DNA of 64,000 bases from Limnoperna fortunei (Eukaryota > Mollusca > Bivalvia > Mytilida > Modiolidae), in NCBI GenBank assembly GCA_944474755.1, contig OX104112.1, positions 53,394,774 to 53,458,773 on the forward strand, given 5' to 3'. Under the pieces are notes generated by a model. The model did no database searches and was not told where the DNA came from. It saw nothing but the letters and a program-made list of their open reading frames with translations. This document shows positions 36,615 to 46,898 of the stretch, in pieces. How positions within the stretch are numbered: position 1 is the stretch's first letter; every line of letters begins with the position of its first letter. Both the position numbers and the translations under genes were made by a program.

Positions 36615-36989
36615 GTTCCAAAATACTTTTGGATCTTAGCACAGTTGTTACTTAATTCAGAACAAATTTTGTTTTTCTATGACTTTTCTTCAAATTTGCA
36701 AAGACGTCTGTATTTTGATCTAAATGAATAGAATTTTTTCTTATATTCATCTTTTCCGGGATAATTATTTAACAGTTTTTTTCATTTTTTCTCTGTTCCT
36801 GAGATCTTTACATGACTATGAGAACCAGTGTCTAGTTTTAGGGGGTTTTTTTTAATGTTCCTAGGGGGTTTAACAATTTTTTCTGGCATTGTCTTGTAGA
36901 ATTGTGGTAAAGGAATCAGTAGCGAAATTAATGTCATTAAATTTAGTTGTCATTAATGTATCAAGTTTTTGTTTACTTTCAATGCAATT

Positions 36990-37260
36990 TATATTCTGGG
37001 AATACAGAAAAATAGCAAAGAAAACCGACCGAACAACAAGAGCCAAAAGTCAAGGGACAGTTACAAATCCGGATATAGACAAAACGCAACACAAAAACCA
37101 AAAACACCGAAAGGGAGTAATCCGAACCCAATAAAAACCATGGGTGCACTCAGGTGCTCCGGACGAGTAAGCAGTGCCTGCCTCTAATTAGACACCCGTC
37201 GAGTTACTCATTGTCATGTCTAGGGAAAAGTCAAATGCAGGAATAGGAATCACTACCTAT
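36990..37260. repeat. Insertion interrupting the LINE between endonuclease and RT
   Basis: A relatively GC-richer block (GGGTGCACTCAGGTGCTCCGG, GACACCCGTCGAGTTACTCA) that does not read as LINE protein in any frame and sits between the endonuclease and RT parts. Its ORFs (72-81 aa) are not recognised. Probably a separate repeat inserted into the LINE. Confidence 0.4.
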
Positions 37261-37967
37261 GACTCAGCAAACATGTCAGATCGTATTTGAGACAGTGATT
37301 TCCCATTTCAACTGATTCTTCTGTCGATATAAATTTACATGGAAGTGGTTCCAATGAATTTTGAAAGCTGCTCTTCACATGAAAATTTGTTAACAATGAA
37401 CAACTAATCATTCAATGGTTTGATAAAGAAGTGAAATCATGTACAGTAAAATCAGCAACAATATTGAATATATCACTAGAAACAATAATATAATCCACAA
37501 CACTACATCATCCATTATATGTAACACAAGTGTATTTTTCTAATAAATCTCTAATGGTTCTACCATTTAGTATTTTTAGTCCAGATTCTTGACATGTATT
37601 CAAAACAAGTTTACCACTTTTATTAATTGGTTTACTGTCAAAAAAGCTGCGACCGTGATACGAGGGAAGCAGGGCTTTATTCCTATTTTTATTTAAATAG
37701 AAATGCTTTACTCGTATTAATATGTCCATAACATTATTATTATTATTGTTTAGGGGAAATTTGAAACAAGAATTACAAGATATTGATAAAATGTCGGGAG
37801 CTCCATGATGCTTCCCGTGGATGCTTCGCATCCCAGATGTGATAAAATTAAAGAAATTGTTAAACCATCCTGAAACAAAATAACATTTTTCAGGATTTCT
37901 GGGGTTGGAAGATCATTAAACAAATTTTTCTTCCAAAGACGTGTTGTTGAATGGAAGATTAATAAGG

Positions 37968-38189
37968 ATTAAAAAATTTAGATTGCCTAACCGACATTTT
38001 TCCTGTCACCTCCTTGCAGACGATTTTCAAAAAGACCGAACCTCGATTTGGTTTTTCTATTTTAGGACAGGTTTAACCAATCACCAATCATTTGTTTAAG
38101 GAAAACTAGAGCGAACGCAACAACAGCCAAAAACTATACTAGTCAGTCTTCCTTCGATAAAGGAATTTAATGCTGAATACATTAAATTC
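37968..38189. repeat. Local direct repeat Y, copy 2
   Basis: Near-identical to 32252-32473; abuts the start of duplication unit 3. Confidence 0.9.
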
Positions 38190-40388
38190 ACTTAACTCTC
38201 AACTTCTAGATGTTCTGTACTTTTATCATCGAAATAGTTTCACTTGTTGCATCTTTGAAAGCCCATAAATCTTAATATTCAATCGCACTGAAGATCGACT
38301 TTCAACCGGCAAGATGGGTACTGCTCCGAAAGAACCAATAATTATTTTTTTACCAAATCCCGCAACAGTCCGGGTCAGACCAAGTAAAACTACAAAAAAC
38401 TTAAACCAAAAAACCACGCCCTACCTGCCCAAACCACACTACACCTCCAAAGATAAGCAATGAAAATTAATAAACAAGTAAATAATTGATTTGTGGATAT
38501 TACCGGAAGAAACATAAATGATTGGTCCAATTAACAATTTTATTTATTTCTCCAACTTAATGAATAAACCGCGAAAGCAAAATGATGATCTTTTCGACAA
38601 CATATTTCCCCAAAATTTTAATGGAAATCAAAAATAAATTACATCTGTTGAATAAAATATTTTAACCAGAAAAAATGCCTTTTTAAATATCCTTATATTG
38701 CAAAAGGTTAAGGACCTTTAACATGATCTTTTATTAACCAAGTAAACACATTGACCATAAATTCTGATATTACTAACAATGTAAACAAAGCTTTGAAGGA
38801 AAAACTGCCTTTTTTGACCCATTCAAACTAAAAAATAGCGATTTTTGTACAAATAGATATGGCGCAAATTGCTGAAAATGGCGTCAAACTCCATTCAAAC
38901 TTATATCAATTTATCGAAACAACGTAATATATATGGAGGATATTATACTCGCCAAAAAGAAAAGAGCAAATTCCAGCATTTTTCAAATACTAATTTTCTA
39001 GATTATTTGCGTTAGAGACACGAAAATATGATAACAATAAAGCTTAATAGTCATGTAGTTTAACCTTATCTGCTGATTGTGACTATTTATCACACCCGAA
39101 CTTTACAGGTCAGATAGTTTAGCGCCGCTCAAGGAAGACATACTTGATATCTAGGACAGTAAAACGTGCAAATCGAAACTTGTCAATGTTCTCTCCCTGT
39201 GACCTTGAATTAAGTCCGTATCCCATAATTGCTACATCCGAGTACTTCAAATGAAAACCGGCTAGGGGGAAGTGGGATTATGCTGGATGAAATATCTTAC
39301 ACCTGACAAAAACTAAAGCCCGTTTTTGTCTGGGCGTTGTTTGATTTTTAAACTATCTTTGGGTATGTTGTTATGAAAAGTTAAATAATGAGTTAGTGAA
39401 GTCGTTTGTTGAGTCGTTATAAGAAGCTTAAATATAGAACAGAACCCTGACGCTAACGGGCTTCCGTAATGAATCTTATTGCCGCTCCGTTCAGAAATGA
39501 GGATTTGAAACCTCACTATCTACCCACATTCTGACTCAGTAGAGAGGAGTTTTAGCACAACAAAGACTGACTACTTACAACTTGTGCAGTCCTTACTGTA
39601 GAATAATAGTTACTTTCAATTTTTAAACTGACACAACCTAGACTAGACGAACGTATCAGCGCGAGTTAACATAATCCAAGTGATTTTGTCAGTCTCAAAA
39701 TCGAAACTAACTATTATTCTGTCTATTGATATTAAAGTTAAGCATTTATTTCTTTGTATTTCAAATTGCTTATGCACTATGTTTAAAGCGTTAGCGAGAG
39801 GTAATGCCGCTATAATTTAAAAGGTGCGTGAGTGGCGTCAGTTTCATTCGAAAGGAAATTATTTCATACCGCGCGTTTTTCCTATAGGTCGCCATCTGTT
39901 GAAAAATATTTCACGAGTGATTGAAAAATATTTTATATAAAAGGATCAAGAAAAAACGTACAAATCAGCGATAAACTTGATATATCAGCCAATGCTGCCA
40001 GTTTTGCAAAATCTGATGCAGCAGATCCTGTACATGAATGGAAGAAAATTCCACAAGACAGCAATCTTCGAGTAAGTACGGGTAGTGGCCGAGGCAGCAT
40101 TAGACCACTGGTAGAGGGGGAGTAGATTATGTTTTTGAAGTGACGTAAAGTTTAATGAATTTCAAAACCAGAACGACCAGAGTGCTAATTGTTAGAGTTT
40201 ATTTATAAATGTCAAAATTTAAAATTCAAAATTTCTTCAGATTTTTCTTTTTGGGCGGAACATTTTTATATTTACCGAAGAATAAATCATGTTATACACA
40301 TAATGGAATGAAGCGTTTTGAAATTATGTTGGTAAAAGCTCTACATTATCTTAATCATTTGGATTTTTACATATTGTTTGGGTTCGAG

Positions 40389-40430
40389 CGCCACTGATGA
40401 GATTTGATTAGACGAAACGCGCGTCTGGCG
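40389..40430 (+). ncRNA. Type I hammerhead ribozyme motif 1
   Basis: Stem I CGCCA (40389-40393) pairs exactly with TGGCG (40426-40430). Core CTGATGA is at 40394-40400 and GAAA at 40414-40417. A very short stem III (A-C / G-T around GCGC) precedes the GTC cleavage triplet at 40423-40425. Stem II is weakened: GAT (40401-40403) against GAC (40411-40413) has an A-A mismatch. The catalytic core is complete. Such a short stem III usually needs a dimeric ribozyme for efficient cleavage. Confidence 0.78.
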
Positions 40431-40770
40431 AATAAAAAAATTTGTGTTAACGTTGGTATCTTTGACGACATTTTATTTGCAACCACTGGGTCGATGCCTG
40501 TGCTGGTGGACTGTTAGTCCCCGAGGGTATCACCAGCCCAGTAGTCACACTTCGGTGCTGACAGGAAAATCATTGATTCTAACAGTGGTAAAGTCATTGT
40601 CTAAATTTACTGACAAGAAATTTCAGAAAATATTTTAATTCTTAAAGGTTTTTTCTATTTCAAGGTGTAGATAGCCTTAGCAGGATTTGATATAACGTTT
40701 TGGAAGTTTGGTGATAAAAGCTCTACAAGATCTTAATCATTTGGATTTATACATATTGTTTGGGTTTTAG

Positions 40771-40812
40771 CGCCACCGATGAGTCTTGATTAGACGAATC
40801 GCGCGTCTGGCG
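40771..40812 (+). ncRNA. Type I hammerhead ribozyme motif 2 (core mutated)
   Basis: Same layout as motif 1: CGCCA (40771-40775) and TGGCG (40808-40812), and an intact stem II GTC/GAC with loop TTGATTA. The core reads CCGATGA instead of CTGATGA, and GAAT instead of GAAA, so cleavage should be lost or poor. The predicted cleavage site would follow 40807. Confidence 0.72.
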
Positions 40813-41860
40813 AAGAAATTTTTTTTGTTAACCTTGACGACATTTTATATATTAGTTTTAACATACTAACTAGAATACTGCTTGTCATTTAAAAACTTCT
40901 ACTTTGACATACAAATTAATTTTTCCACTTATATTTCACAAAAATGTGGGTTGTTGTCCACATTATAGTCGTTATTGTTCCGAAAATTTAAGCGTTTTAG
41001 TTATCTTTGCTCTGACAGTTCAGAATTTCATATGCAATCATAGTGAATAATAGAAAACTATTCTTAGCCTTTTTCAAATTTTAAAGTACAATGTACTGAA
41101 AATAAACTAAGGCTAAATGATTGTGTTTATATGCCTGAAATATCTCCGTGCTTGTGCATGATTGGTCTTTGAAACCCTTGATTTCCACACAATCTTTGAA
41201 TATTATACAAAATAGAGTTTAGAAATCAATTGCAAATGTTGCAGTAATTAATATTTCTATTCTGTGATGTAAAGAAGCTGCGAAAGACTGTAGAAAAGCC
41301 ATTGTTATGGGAAAAAATAGTGTGTATAAATTTTAATTAATACTTAACAATACAACCAAACAGGATAATAAATCTGTTTATTTACTTGACCTTTCTGTAA
41401 TATGAACTACTGACGTTGTAAACAAAAAAACCTGTATGAGAATATTTCTCCTTGGTAGCCTTAATATATAATCTCGTGATACAGTTTAAAGTTTAACTAA
41501 TAATTTAATTGATTAGTATACACACTACGAACAAATAAAAAAGTGACCCTGGGTAAAAGGTAGTCCAACTGTATGTTTTGCTATTTATTTTTCAATATAA
41601 GACGTTTAAGTTTTTTGAATATATTTGTATTTTCACTATTTAAGAGAGAAACTGACAAGGATATCTTCAAATAACAATCTGGGGAAAATCATTATACATA
41701 GAAATTGCGTATGTCGAAACGAATCGTACAGTCACTTATTTCCATGAAGTAACAGCTTGAAAATTGATTGTTTTCGATATTCGTTTACTCTAGCTATTAG
41801 GAATTAGTGGCTACAGAATGGGTCCAGCATGTAAGGAAGCCAGTTCGGATTAAATTTGAA

Positions 41861-42793
41861 TACAGTTAGTCGTAGTATTGATATCGGCAAATCTGGAGCA
41901 AGTGAACCTTGAGAAGACACTCCGAAGAATAATAACGATAAGGAGCCTAGGTAGTTATGCAGAAAAAGTACTTAAGAGTACCTGAGTAAGTTGATTAGAT
42001 TAGCTTTAACTGCTGAAGAAGCAGTTGTCATTGGTAGGTCCGTGGCTTACTATTAAAGCAGTGGCCTCTGACAAAATAAGCGGCGTCCTGTAAAACAAAG
42101 ATATATATAGGTGCTCCTTTATTAAATTATATTCAGGGAAGAATTATGTGCGGCAGTTTTTAGTCTTTACATCAAGAATACCTACACAGTGTTTTTGTAA
42201 AAATGTTTCAGATATGCATATGCTTCAGATGTATGTCACTTATTTATTTTTAAACGTTCAACATGTTAAAGATTGTTAAAATATTAGTTTCTTCTTATAT
42301 TCTGTATACAACTTTTCAAGTTTGAAGGTGAAAAAACCGCTATGACGACCTTGAAGTCTTGCAAGTTTTGCTCGAAAATAATAACATATATAATATACAG
42401 CTATAAGAGTTTAGAGAAGTACATAGATCTACATAGATCTTTTTTTAGATAAAACGATACAGGTTTATTTTATGTTGTATTGGATTTACATTCGTTTTTA
42501 TTTATAACCTCTTTGATGAAAAAATCGTTTTAAAAACGACATAGGTTAAGTTTTCTGCTATTTAGGTAGCATACCTTGGCTATTCCGTTATTTAAATAGT
42601 CAATCCAGCGTCAGATGGATTTACAACAATAGGCCGCGGCTTGCTTATATTTTAACTGTAGAATGCAATATTTAATGGTATCTTCAAAAGAAGATAACAT
42701 CCGATATTGCTCTGGAGAAAAACTGAAATTTAATAATGTCAATTCAGCTTGCTAAAAGCTGAAATTTGCTAACGTTTTTATTCAATGCATATA
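41861..42793. other. Intergenic, no recognised feature
   Basis: AT-rich sequence after unit 3. A short direct duplication (ACATAGATCT twice) lies at 42420-42440. No gene seen. Confidence 0.4.
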
Positions 42794-43060
42794 GAGGCCT
42801 CGGTTGCCTAGCGGTTAAGGTAGTTCGTCTAACATTGATCACGTGGTCTGTCACACTGAGGTTCCCGGTTATCATCTCACTGCGGCCCGGGTGTACTCGA
42901 ATCCAATCTAAATTGACAAGCATTGCAAGTTTTCCCACCGAAGGTCGGGGGTTCTCTCCGGGTACTCGGACTTCCTTCACCAATAAAAACTTGACGCTAT
43001 GATACAGCTGAACAATTGCTGAAAGTGGCGTTAAACATCATTCAAACAAACAAAACAAAA
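42794..43060 (+). mobile_element. Full-length tRNA-derived SINE, plus strand
   Basis: Head GGCCTCGGTTGCCTAGCGGTT, then AAGGTAGTTCGTC and TGATCACGTGGTCTGTC; the box B region is altered (GGTTATCATCTC). Body ACCGAAGGTCGGGGGTTCTC, then ACGCTATGATACAGCTGAAC and AAGTGGCGTTAAACATCATTC, with a CAAACAAACAAAAC tail. The ORFs on both strands here are SINE-derived. Confidence 0.9.
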
Positions 43061-43743
43061 AATCAATTCATATACCCTCACTCAAAAGGATAAATGGCTA
43101 AAATTCTGCATATGTGTAGTACTTTAAGATATTATCCACCGAACATAAATAGTTTCAAAATGTATCAAATCTGCATGCGCACACATGGCTCTGTTTACCT
43201 GACAGTGGACTATGTACCCAGTCTGATTTGATGCATTTTACTGATGCGCCAAACTTATTAAACGAGGCATAAAGTTTTACTGAATATTACCGAGCATGAA
43301 CTCTTGTATAATACATATAACTGTAAAAAAGTTTAAAATATATTTCAGTTGTTCCCTTTTGAGATGTTGTAAAAACGCAATGCCTATTAGACATGTGAAT
43401 TTATGCAACTGAAATTCTGTTTTATTATAACTTTTTCACTGTAAAAACTGATATACGGATTGACGAAATTTTCTAAATGTGTTCTTTAGACTGGTGGCTA
43501 TTTATATACGCTTACCAAGGGAACTAAAGTAACGTAACACAAAATGGATCCCAACTTCTAAAGTCGGTCGTGTAAAATCAAGCACGTTATGTTCGTCTGT
43601 GTCCGTACTTGACGTTTAATATATGTCTGATTTACGAAAGGAAAAAGGATATGGTAATTATATATTAATTTTGTCTGCACGAAACATCCAATGCAAAATC
43701 TTAAATGTAGTAAGTGAGCTGCTGAATAACTTACTTTCCTTAC
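43061..43743. other. Intergenic, nothing recognised
   Basis: No coding, RNA or repeat signal recognised. Confidence 0.4.
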
Positions 43744-43983
43744 CCCTTTCATTATATACACTATGTTGTTTTGATACTAATTTGTTCGTTTACCTTTCAT
43801 TATATACACTATGTTGTTTTGATACTAATTTGTTCGTTTACCTTTCATTATATACACTATGTTGTTTTGATACTAATTTGTTCGTTTACCTTTCATTATA
43901 TACACTATGTTGTTTTGATACTAATTTGTTCGTTTACCTTTCATTATATACACTATGTTGTTTTGATACTAATTTGTTCGTTT
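43744..43983 (+). repeat. Minisatellite, five copies of a 48-bp unit
   Basis: Unit boundaries at 43744, 43792, 43840, 43888 and 43936; copies 2-5 appear identical. Because 48 is a multiple of 3, two frames stay open and give 16-residue repeats (LYTLCCFDTNLFVYLS and HYVVLILICSFTFHYI). The 160- and 76-aa ORFs here are consequences of this; the protein would be hydrophobic, and I see no other sign of coding function. Confidence 0.95.
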
Positions 43984-44579
43984 ACATGTCCCAATCTTTG
44001 AACAATTTAACACGAATTGCGCAATTCCTTTCCGTTCAGAGTAGACTGAAATATCCACAGCCCGCTGTTACAAAATTAGCTAATCCCCCAAGTGGTCGAA
44101 AATGAAATAGAAATACACTATATAAATAATATACATATACTGTATTAGAGTTAGTTATTTGATTAAAAGGGATACGTATCATTTACCACTAGTCACTAAT
44201 AAGTGTGTCCAACAATTATCGTAGCATATTCACTGTACACTGAATTCAAAAATTTGGAAATCTATCTGTAAATATATTTTCAAACCAGATATACATTTTT
44301 TTCGACAACAAAGTGGTATCTATTAACGTATTAGTCGTTTTTTCTTGTAAGGTTTTTTAAATACGTTTATCCCGAAGAAATAAATAGCATTAATAAAAAT
44401 TGGTATGCTCGTTTCAAGCTCTTGCATACCTGATTAATTGATAATTATAAACACCGAAGCTGGAATATTGCTGCTTATACAAGGAAAATGCATAAATTTG
44501 AAACAAAACTCGTCTCGTTTGGTGTAAATCCTTGTGCTAAGCTGGTGTCATATTCGAGGTGTAAGTATAAAAATTCTGA
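43984..44579. other. Intergenic, nothing recognised
   Basis: AT-rich, no supported feature. Confidence 0.4.
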
Positions 44580-44785
44580 ATTTCTGGCTCTGAAGGATAT
44601 ATTAACGGAAGCCATTCAGTTACTTGTGGGTTTGTTTTGAAAGGACATCATCAATATATTTATATGTAAATTAAAGGAACAAAGGGGCAATGAGTGGGGC
44701 ATAGTTTGTACCCATTGGAACTCCGATTGTCTGCTGAAAAAAACACATCATCCAAAAGTTACAAATATGGTGTCGATCAGAAAAT
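44580..44785 (-). mobile_element. Reverse-transcriptase fragment, Penelope-like type
   Basis: The minus strand translates as FFQQTIGVPMGTNYAPLIAPLFL followed, after a deletion and a stop, by YKYIDDVLSK. The QQxxGxPMGTxxAPL block and the YIDD active-site block are typical of an RT family I associate with Penelope-like elements. Normally about 30 residues separate the two blocks; here they are nearly fused, and stops follow. A dead scrap of about 200 bp. Confidence 0.6.
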
Positions 44786-44800
44786 CTAGTTTACTATCAC

Positions 44801-46092
44801 TACAAAACAGGAAAAATTCTGAAAAGGTTAGTTTTTGTACTGAATTTTACTCATCCGGTCTGACTTGGTCTTAATTGTACTAAACTTTGCTCGACCTAAG
44901 TCTCGACATTACAAAAAAGTTTGAATTTTACTCGACCAATTCTTGACTAGTCTTTACTGTCAGACTTTTCCTGTTTTGTAGTGTATAAATCTGTTCTTTG
45001 CTGTTCTATAATTATCCTTTTAGTTCTTAAGTAGACAAAAATGTACTGTCGTACCCTATAACTACATGCTTATAGGCATATTTCCTTAAGACTTGCTTTA
45101 AGGTTATCATGCTGCAAGGTGGTATATAGATTAAAAATCAAAGGCTCTAACAGATGAAATTGTAGATATCGATCTAGATTTTCATAAAGTTCTTTCGAGT
45201 TTTTAGGAATCAACATATGATTAATATTACTTCCCAAAATACACAGTATCACAGTATTTTCTTTTTTCACTGCCTTGTCTGCAGAAACGACAACATATTG
45301 CGGAATTGAGGCACCAGAAGAATACACCAGAGCAGTTAATCCCTGTCCATTATGAGTCCAGCACATCTTGCCTCAAATTAGATCCCAAACGGCAACTTCA
45401 GTGTTGACATGTACGTGATTAATGATAAATTACTAACTACCCTTAACTTTAACTTTTCAACAACCGATGCTCCAGTAACGTATTGTTAACAGTACAAAAT
45501 ATTGGCTTGATGCAAACCATTGAAAAGATTTTCTGGATGAAAAGGAACATTTGCTTAAAGTCTTATTGTAAGAAAATATTTAAAATTAGACTATTGTTTT
45601 AATTTTTATAATTGATCAGCATAATGCATGATTGTTTTAAAAGAACCATATGACATCCATTGTAAGGAAATATATACGGTAATATGTAGGGAAAGTGTAA
45701 TATAACACCCTTTTGTGCCAGTGCAAAAATAACGAGAACTGAATAAAACTGCATTAATTAGTCTATAAGGGTTACCACTTGCTTGTAATAAAAGCACTAG
45801 GATTATTCTTGTGTGTTTTTGTGTATTTATTAAACATTTGGTGTTTAAGCTATTTTACAGTTAATCATGGCGTATTGCTCTTATAGAAATAAGAAAGCCG
45901 GAAAATTCAGTGAAAACCATTACCTTGTGGAGAAATCTAGCAATCATTGTCATCATAATCAATTAAGGTTACAGTCCAGCATACTTTGCTATGCCCGAAG
46001 TCAGTGTGGTCGGATTAGGGGACTAAAGCAAGATAACACTCGACTGAAGTCTTATTAGAAGCAGGCACTGCGTACTCATCTGTAGCTAGGGA
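44801..46092. other. Intergenic with a SINE scrap and unassigned ORFs
   Basis: A minus-strand ORF of 98 aa (45070-45366) has no motif I recognise. 45384-45446 resembles the tRNA-like part of the SINE on the minus strand (CTTCAGTGTTGACATGTACGTGATTAATG). About 45860-45910 weakly resembles the SINE 3' half. Nothing else seen. Confidence 0.35.
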
Positions 46093-46285
46093 CTCGACCT
46101 CGGTGGCTGAGTAATTACGTTAGTTAGTCTACTATTTATCACGTGCTTATCAACACTGAGCTTGCGGATTCAAGTCTTTTTGTCGGTAGGCTGTGCTCGA
46201 CTCCAATCCTTACAAGGATTGCGAGTTTTCCTACCAAAGATCGCGGGTTTTCTACGGGTACTCCTGCTTCCTCCCTTGGATATTT
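46093..46285 (+). mobile_element. SINE, plus strand, with unrelated 3' end
   Basis: Head GACCTCGGTGGCTGAGTAATT, box-B-like GGATTCAAGTC, body CTACCAAAGATCGCGGG up to CTGCTTCCTCCC. The usual ATGATATAGCTGAA...GGCGTTAAAC end is replaced by other sequence that finishes near 46395 in CAAACAAACAAAC. Either a mosaic or a truncated copy. Confidence 0.75.
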
Positions 46286-46407
46286 GTATGTGTTCTGATC
46301 ACTCAGTTTGTTATCTTTCCGTTTATTGTGTGCCTTACGGAATCCTGATTTGAAATCACAACGTGTTTTCACGACTTCGGTCGGGATCCAAACAAACAAA
46401 CAAAAAA

Positions 46408-46433
46408 CATACATACATACATACATACATTCA
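46408..46433. repeat. (CATA)n microsatellite
   Basis: Short tetranucleotide run following a CAAACAAAC stretch. Confidence 0.9.
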
Positions 46434-46440
46434 TACAATG

Positions 46441-46795
46441 GGAATATACTGGGAGGGTTCTCAGTGCTCGATCCACAGAGCAGCCCAGCGCGTCCACGGC
46501 TGACGGATAAAGGTCTCCCCGAAATGAGGCTATGTCATAATAAGGAAAGCTGGGCCGCGGACCGTCGTGGGTAATGAGTGCCCCGCTCCTCGCACGATAA
46601 AGACCCTTTTTTAGATATCGAAAAGAATAGCTGCTACAACAGAACACATTCTCTGTCCCTACTCCATACTTTTTCAATGGCACTCAAGATGTTTTCCCTA
46701 TGTTCCATAAGTTTTTCACATTGATTTATTGTTCATTAACATGTTCTTGTCCTGCATATAGCTGAAATATTTCTCGGTGGATGTAAAGCAACTAT
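46441..46795 (+). mobile_element. Second SINE-like repeat family, plus strand
   Basis: Shares phrases CAGTGCTCGATC, AGCGCGTCC, TATGTCATAATA, GGTAATGAGTGCC, CGCACGATAAAGACCC and TAGATATCGAA with the copies at 51505, 53045 and 55860 (plus) and 49770 and 53520 (minus). It ends ATATAGCTGAAATATTTC..., like many molluscan short repeats. Non-coding; no tRNA head recognised. Confidence 0.6.
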
Positions 46796-46869
46796 CCAAT
46801 CATACATACATACATACATACATACATACATACATACATACATACATACATACATACATACATACATAC
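46796..46869. repeat. (CATA)n microsatellite, ~18 units
   Basis: Uninterrupted tetranucleotide repeat at the 3' end of the second-family element, probably grown from its tail. Confidence 0.95.
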
Positions 46870-46898
46870 TGTTAGAAAATGACGTCATATAATGGTCA

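Larger units (their letters stand above)
34340..37870 (-). mobile_element. Decayed LINE with endonuclease and reverse transcriptase, minus strand
   Basis: Reading right to left on the minus strand: an endonuclease C-terminal half (37831-37400) with GLKILNGRTIRDLLEKYTCVTYNG and SVVDYIIVSSDIF, then LSNH where LSDH is expected for the catalytic His motif; an RT N-terminal part (36614-36171) with AIKLLKNGKSASSDLISNEML and HKKGNRFDPNNYRAISI; palm (36007-35798) with FAAFIDIRKAFDTVW; thumb (35441-35250) with RRAYFKIKKL; and a C-terminal block near 34830-34690 with RISAHN, IEKGRY and a CLVCNAG motif. The 3' tail is a run of ATTTGTATTCGT-like repeats at about 34340-34370. Stops and frameshifts abound, so it is inactive. 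LINE clade was not determined. Confidence 0.85.
40304..40853 (+). mobile_element. Retrozyme-like retroelement, ~1.4 tandem monomers of 382 bp
   Basis: The sequence from 40316 repeats at 40698 (AAAAGCTCTACA, CTTAATCATTTGGATTT, ACATATTGTTTGGGTT), giving a 382-bp period. Each copy carries a type I hammerhead motif. Duplication unit 2 lacks the block (junction near 29555-29640). No ORF. Non-coding elements made of tandem monomers with a hammerhead per monomer match retrozymes, which are reported from plants and from animals including molluscs; they rely on other retroelements for mobility. The name is inferred from structure. Confidence 0.75.
38190..41860. repeat. Segmental-duplication unit 3
   Basis: Colinear with unit 2 from 38193 (27376) to about 41640 (30425), then with unit 1 20585-20830. 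Roughly 90% identity with unit 2 by eye. It contains the retrozyme-like insertion at 40304-40853 that unit 2 lacks, and an extra ~110 bp at about 38230-38345. No conserved ORF. Confidence 0.8.

Noticed and set aside
43744..43983. CRISPR-like array
   Set aside because: The 48-bp units are directly adjacent with no unique spacers, in a eukaryotic context; it is a minisatellite.
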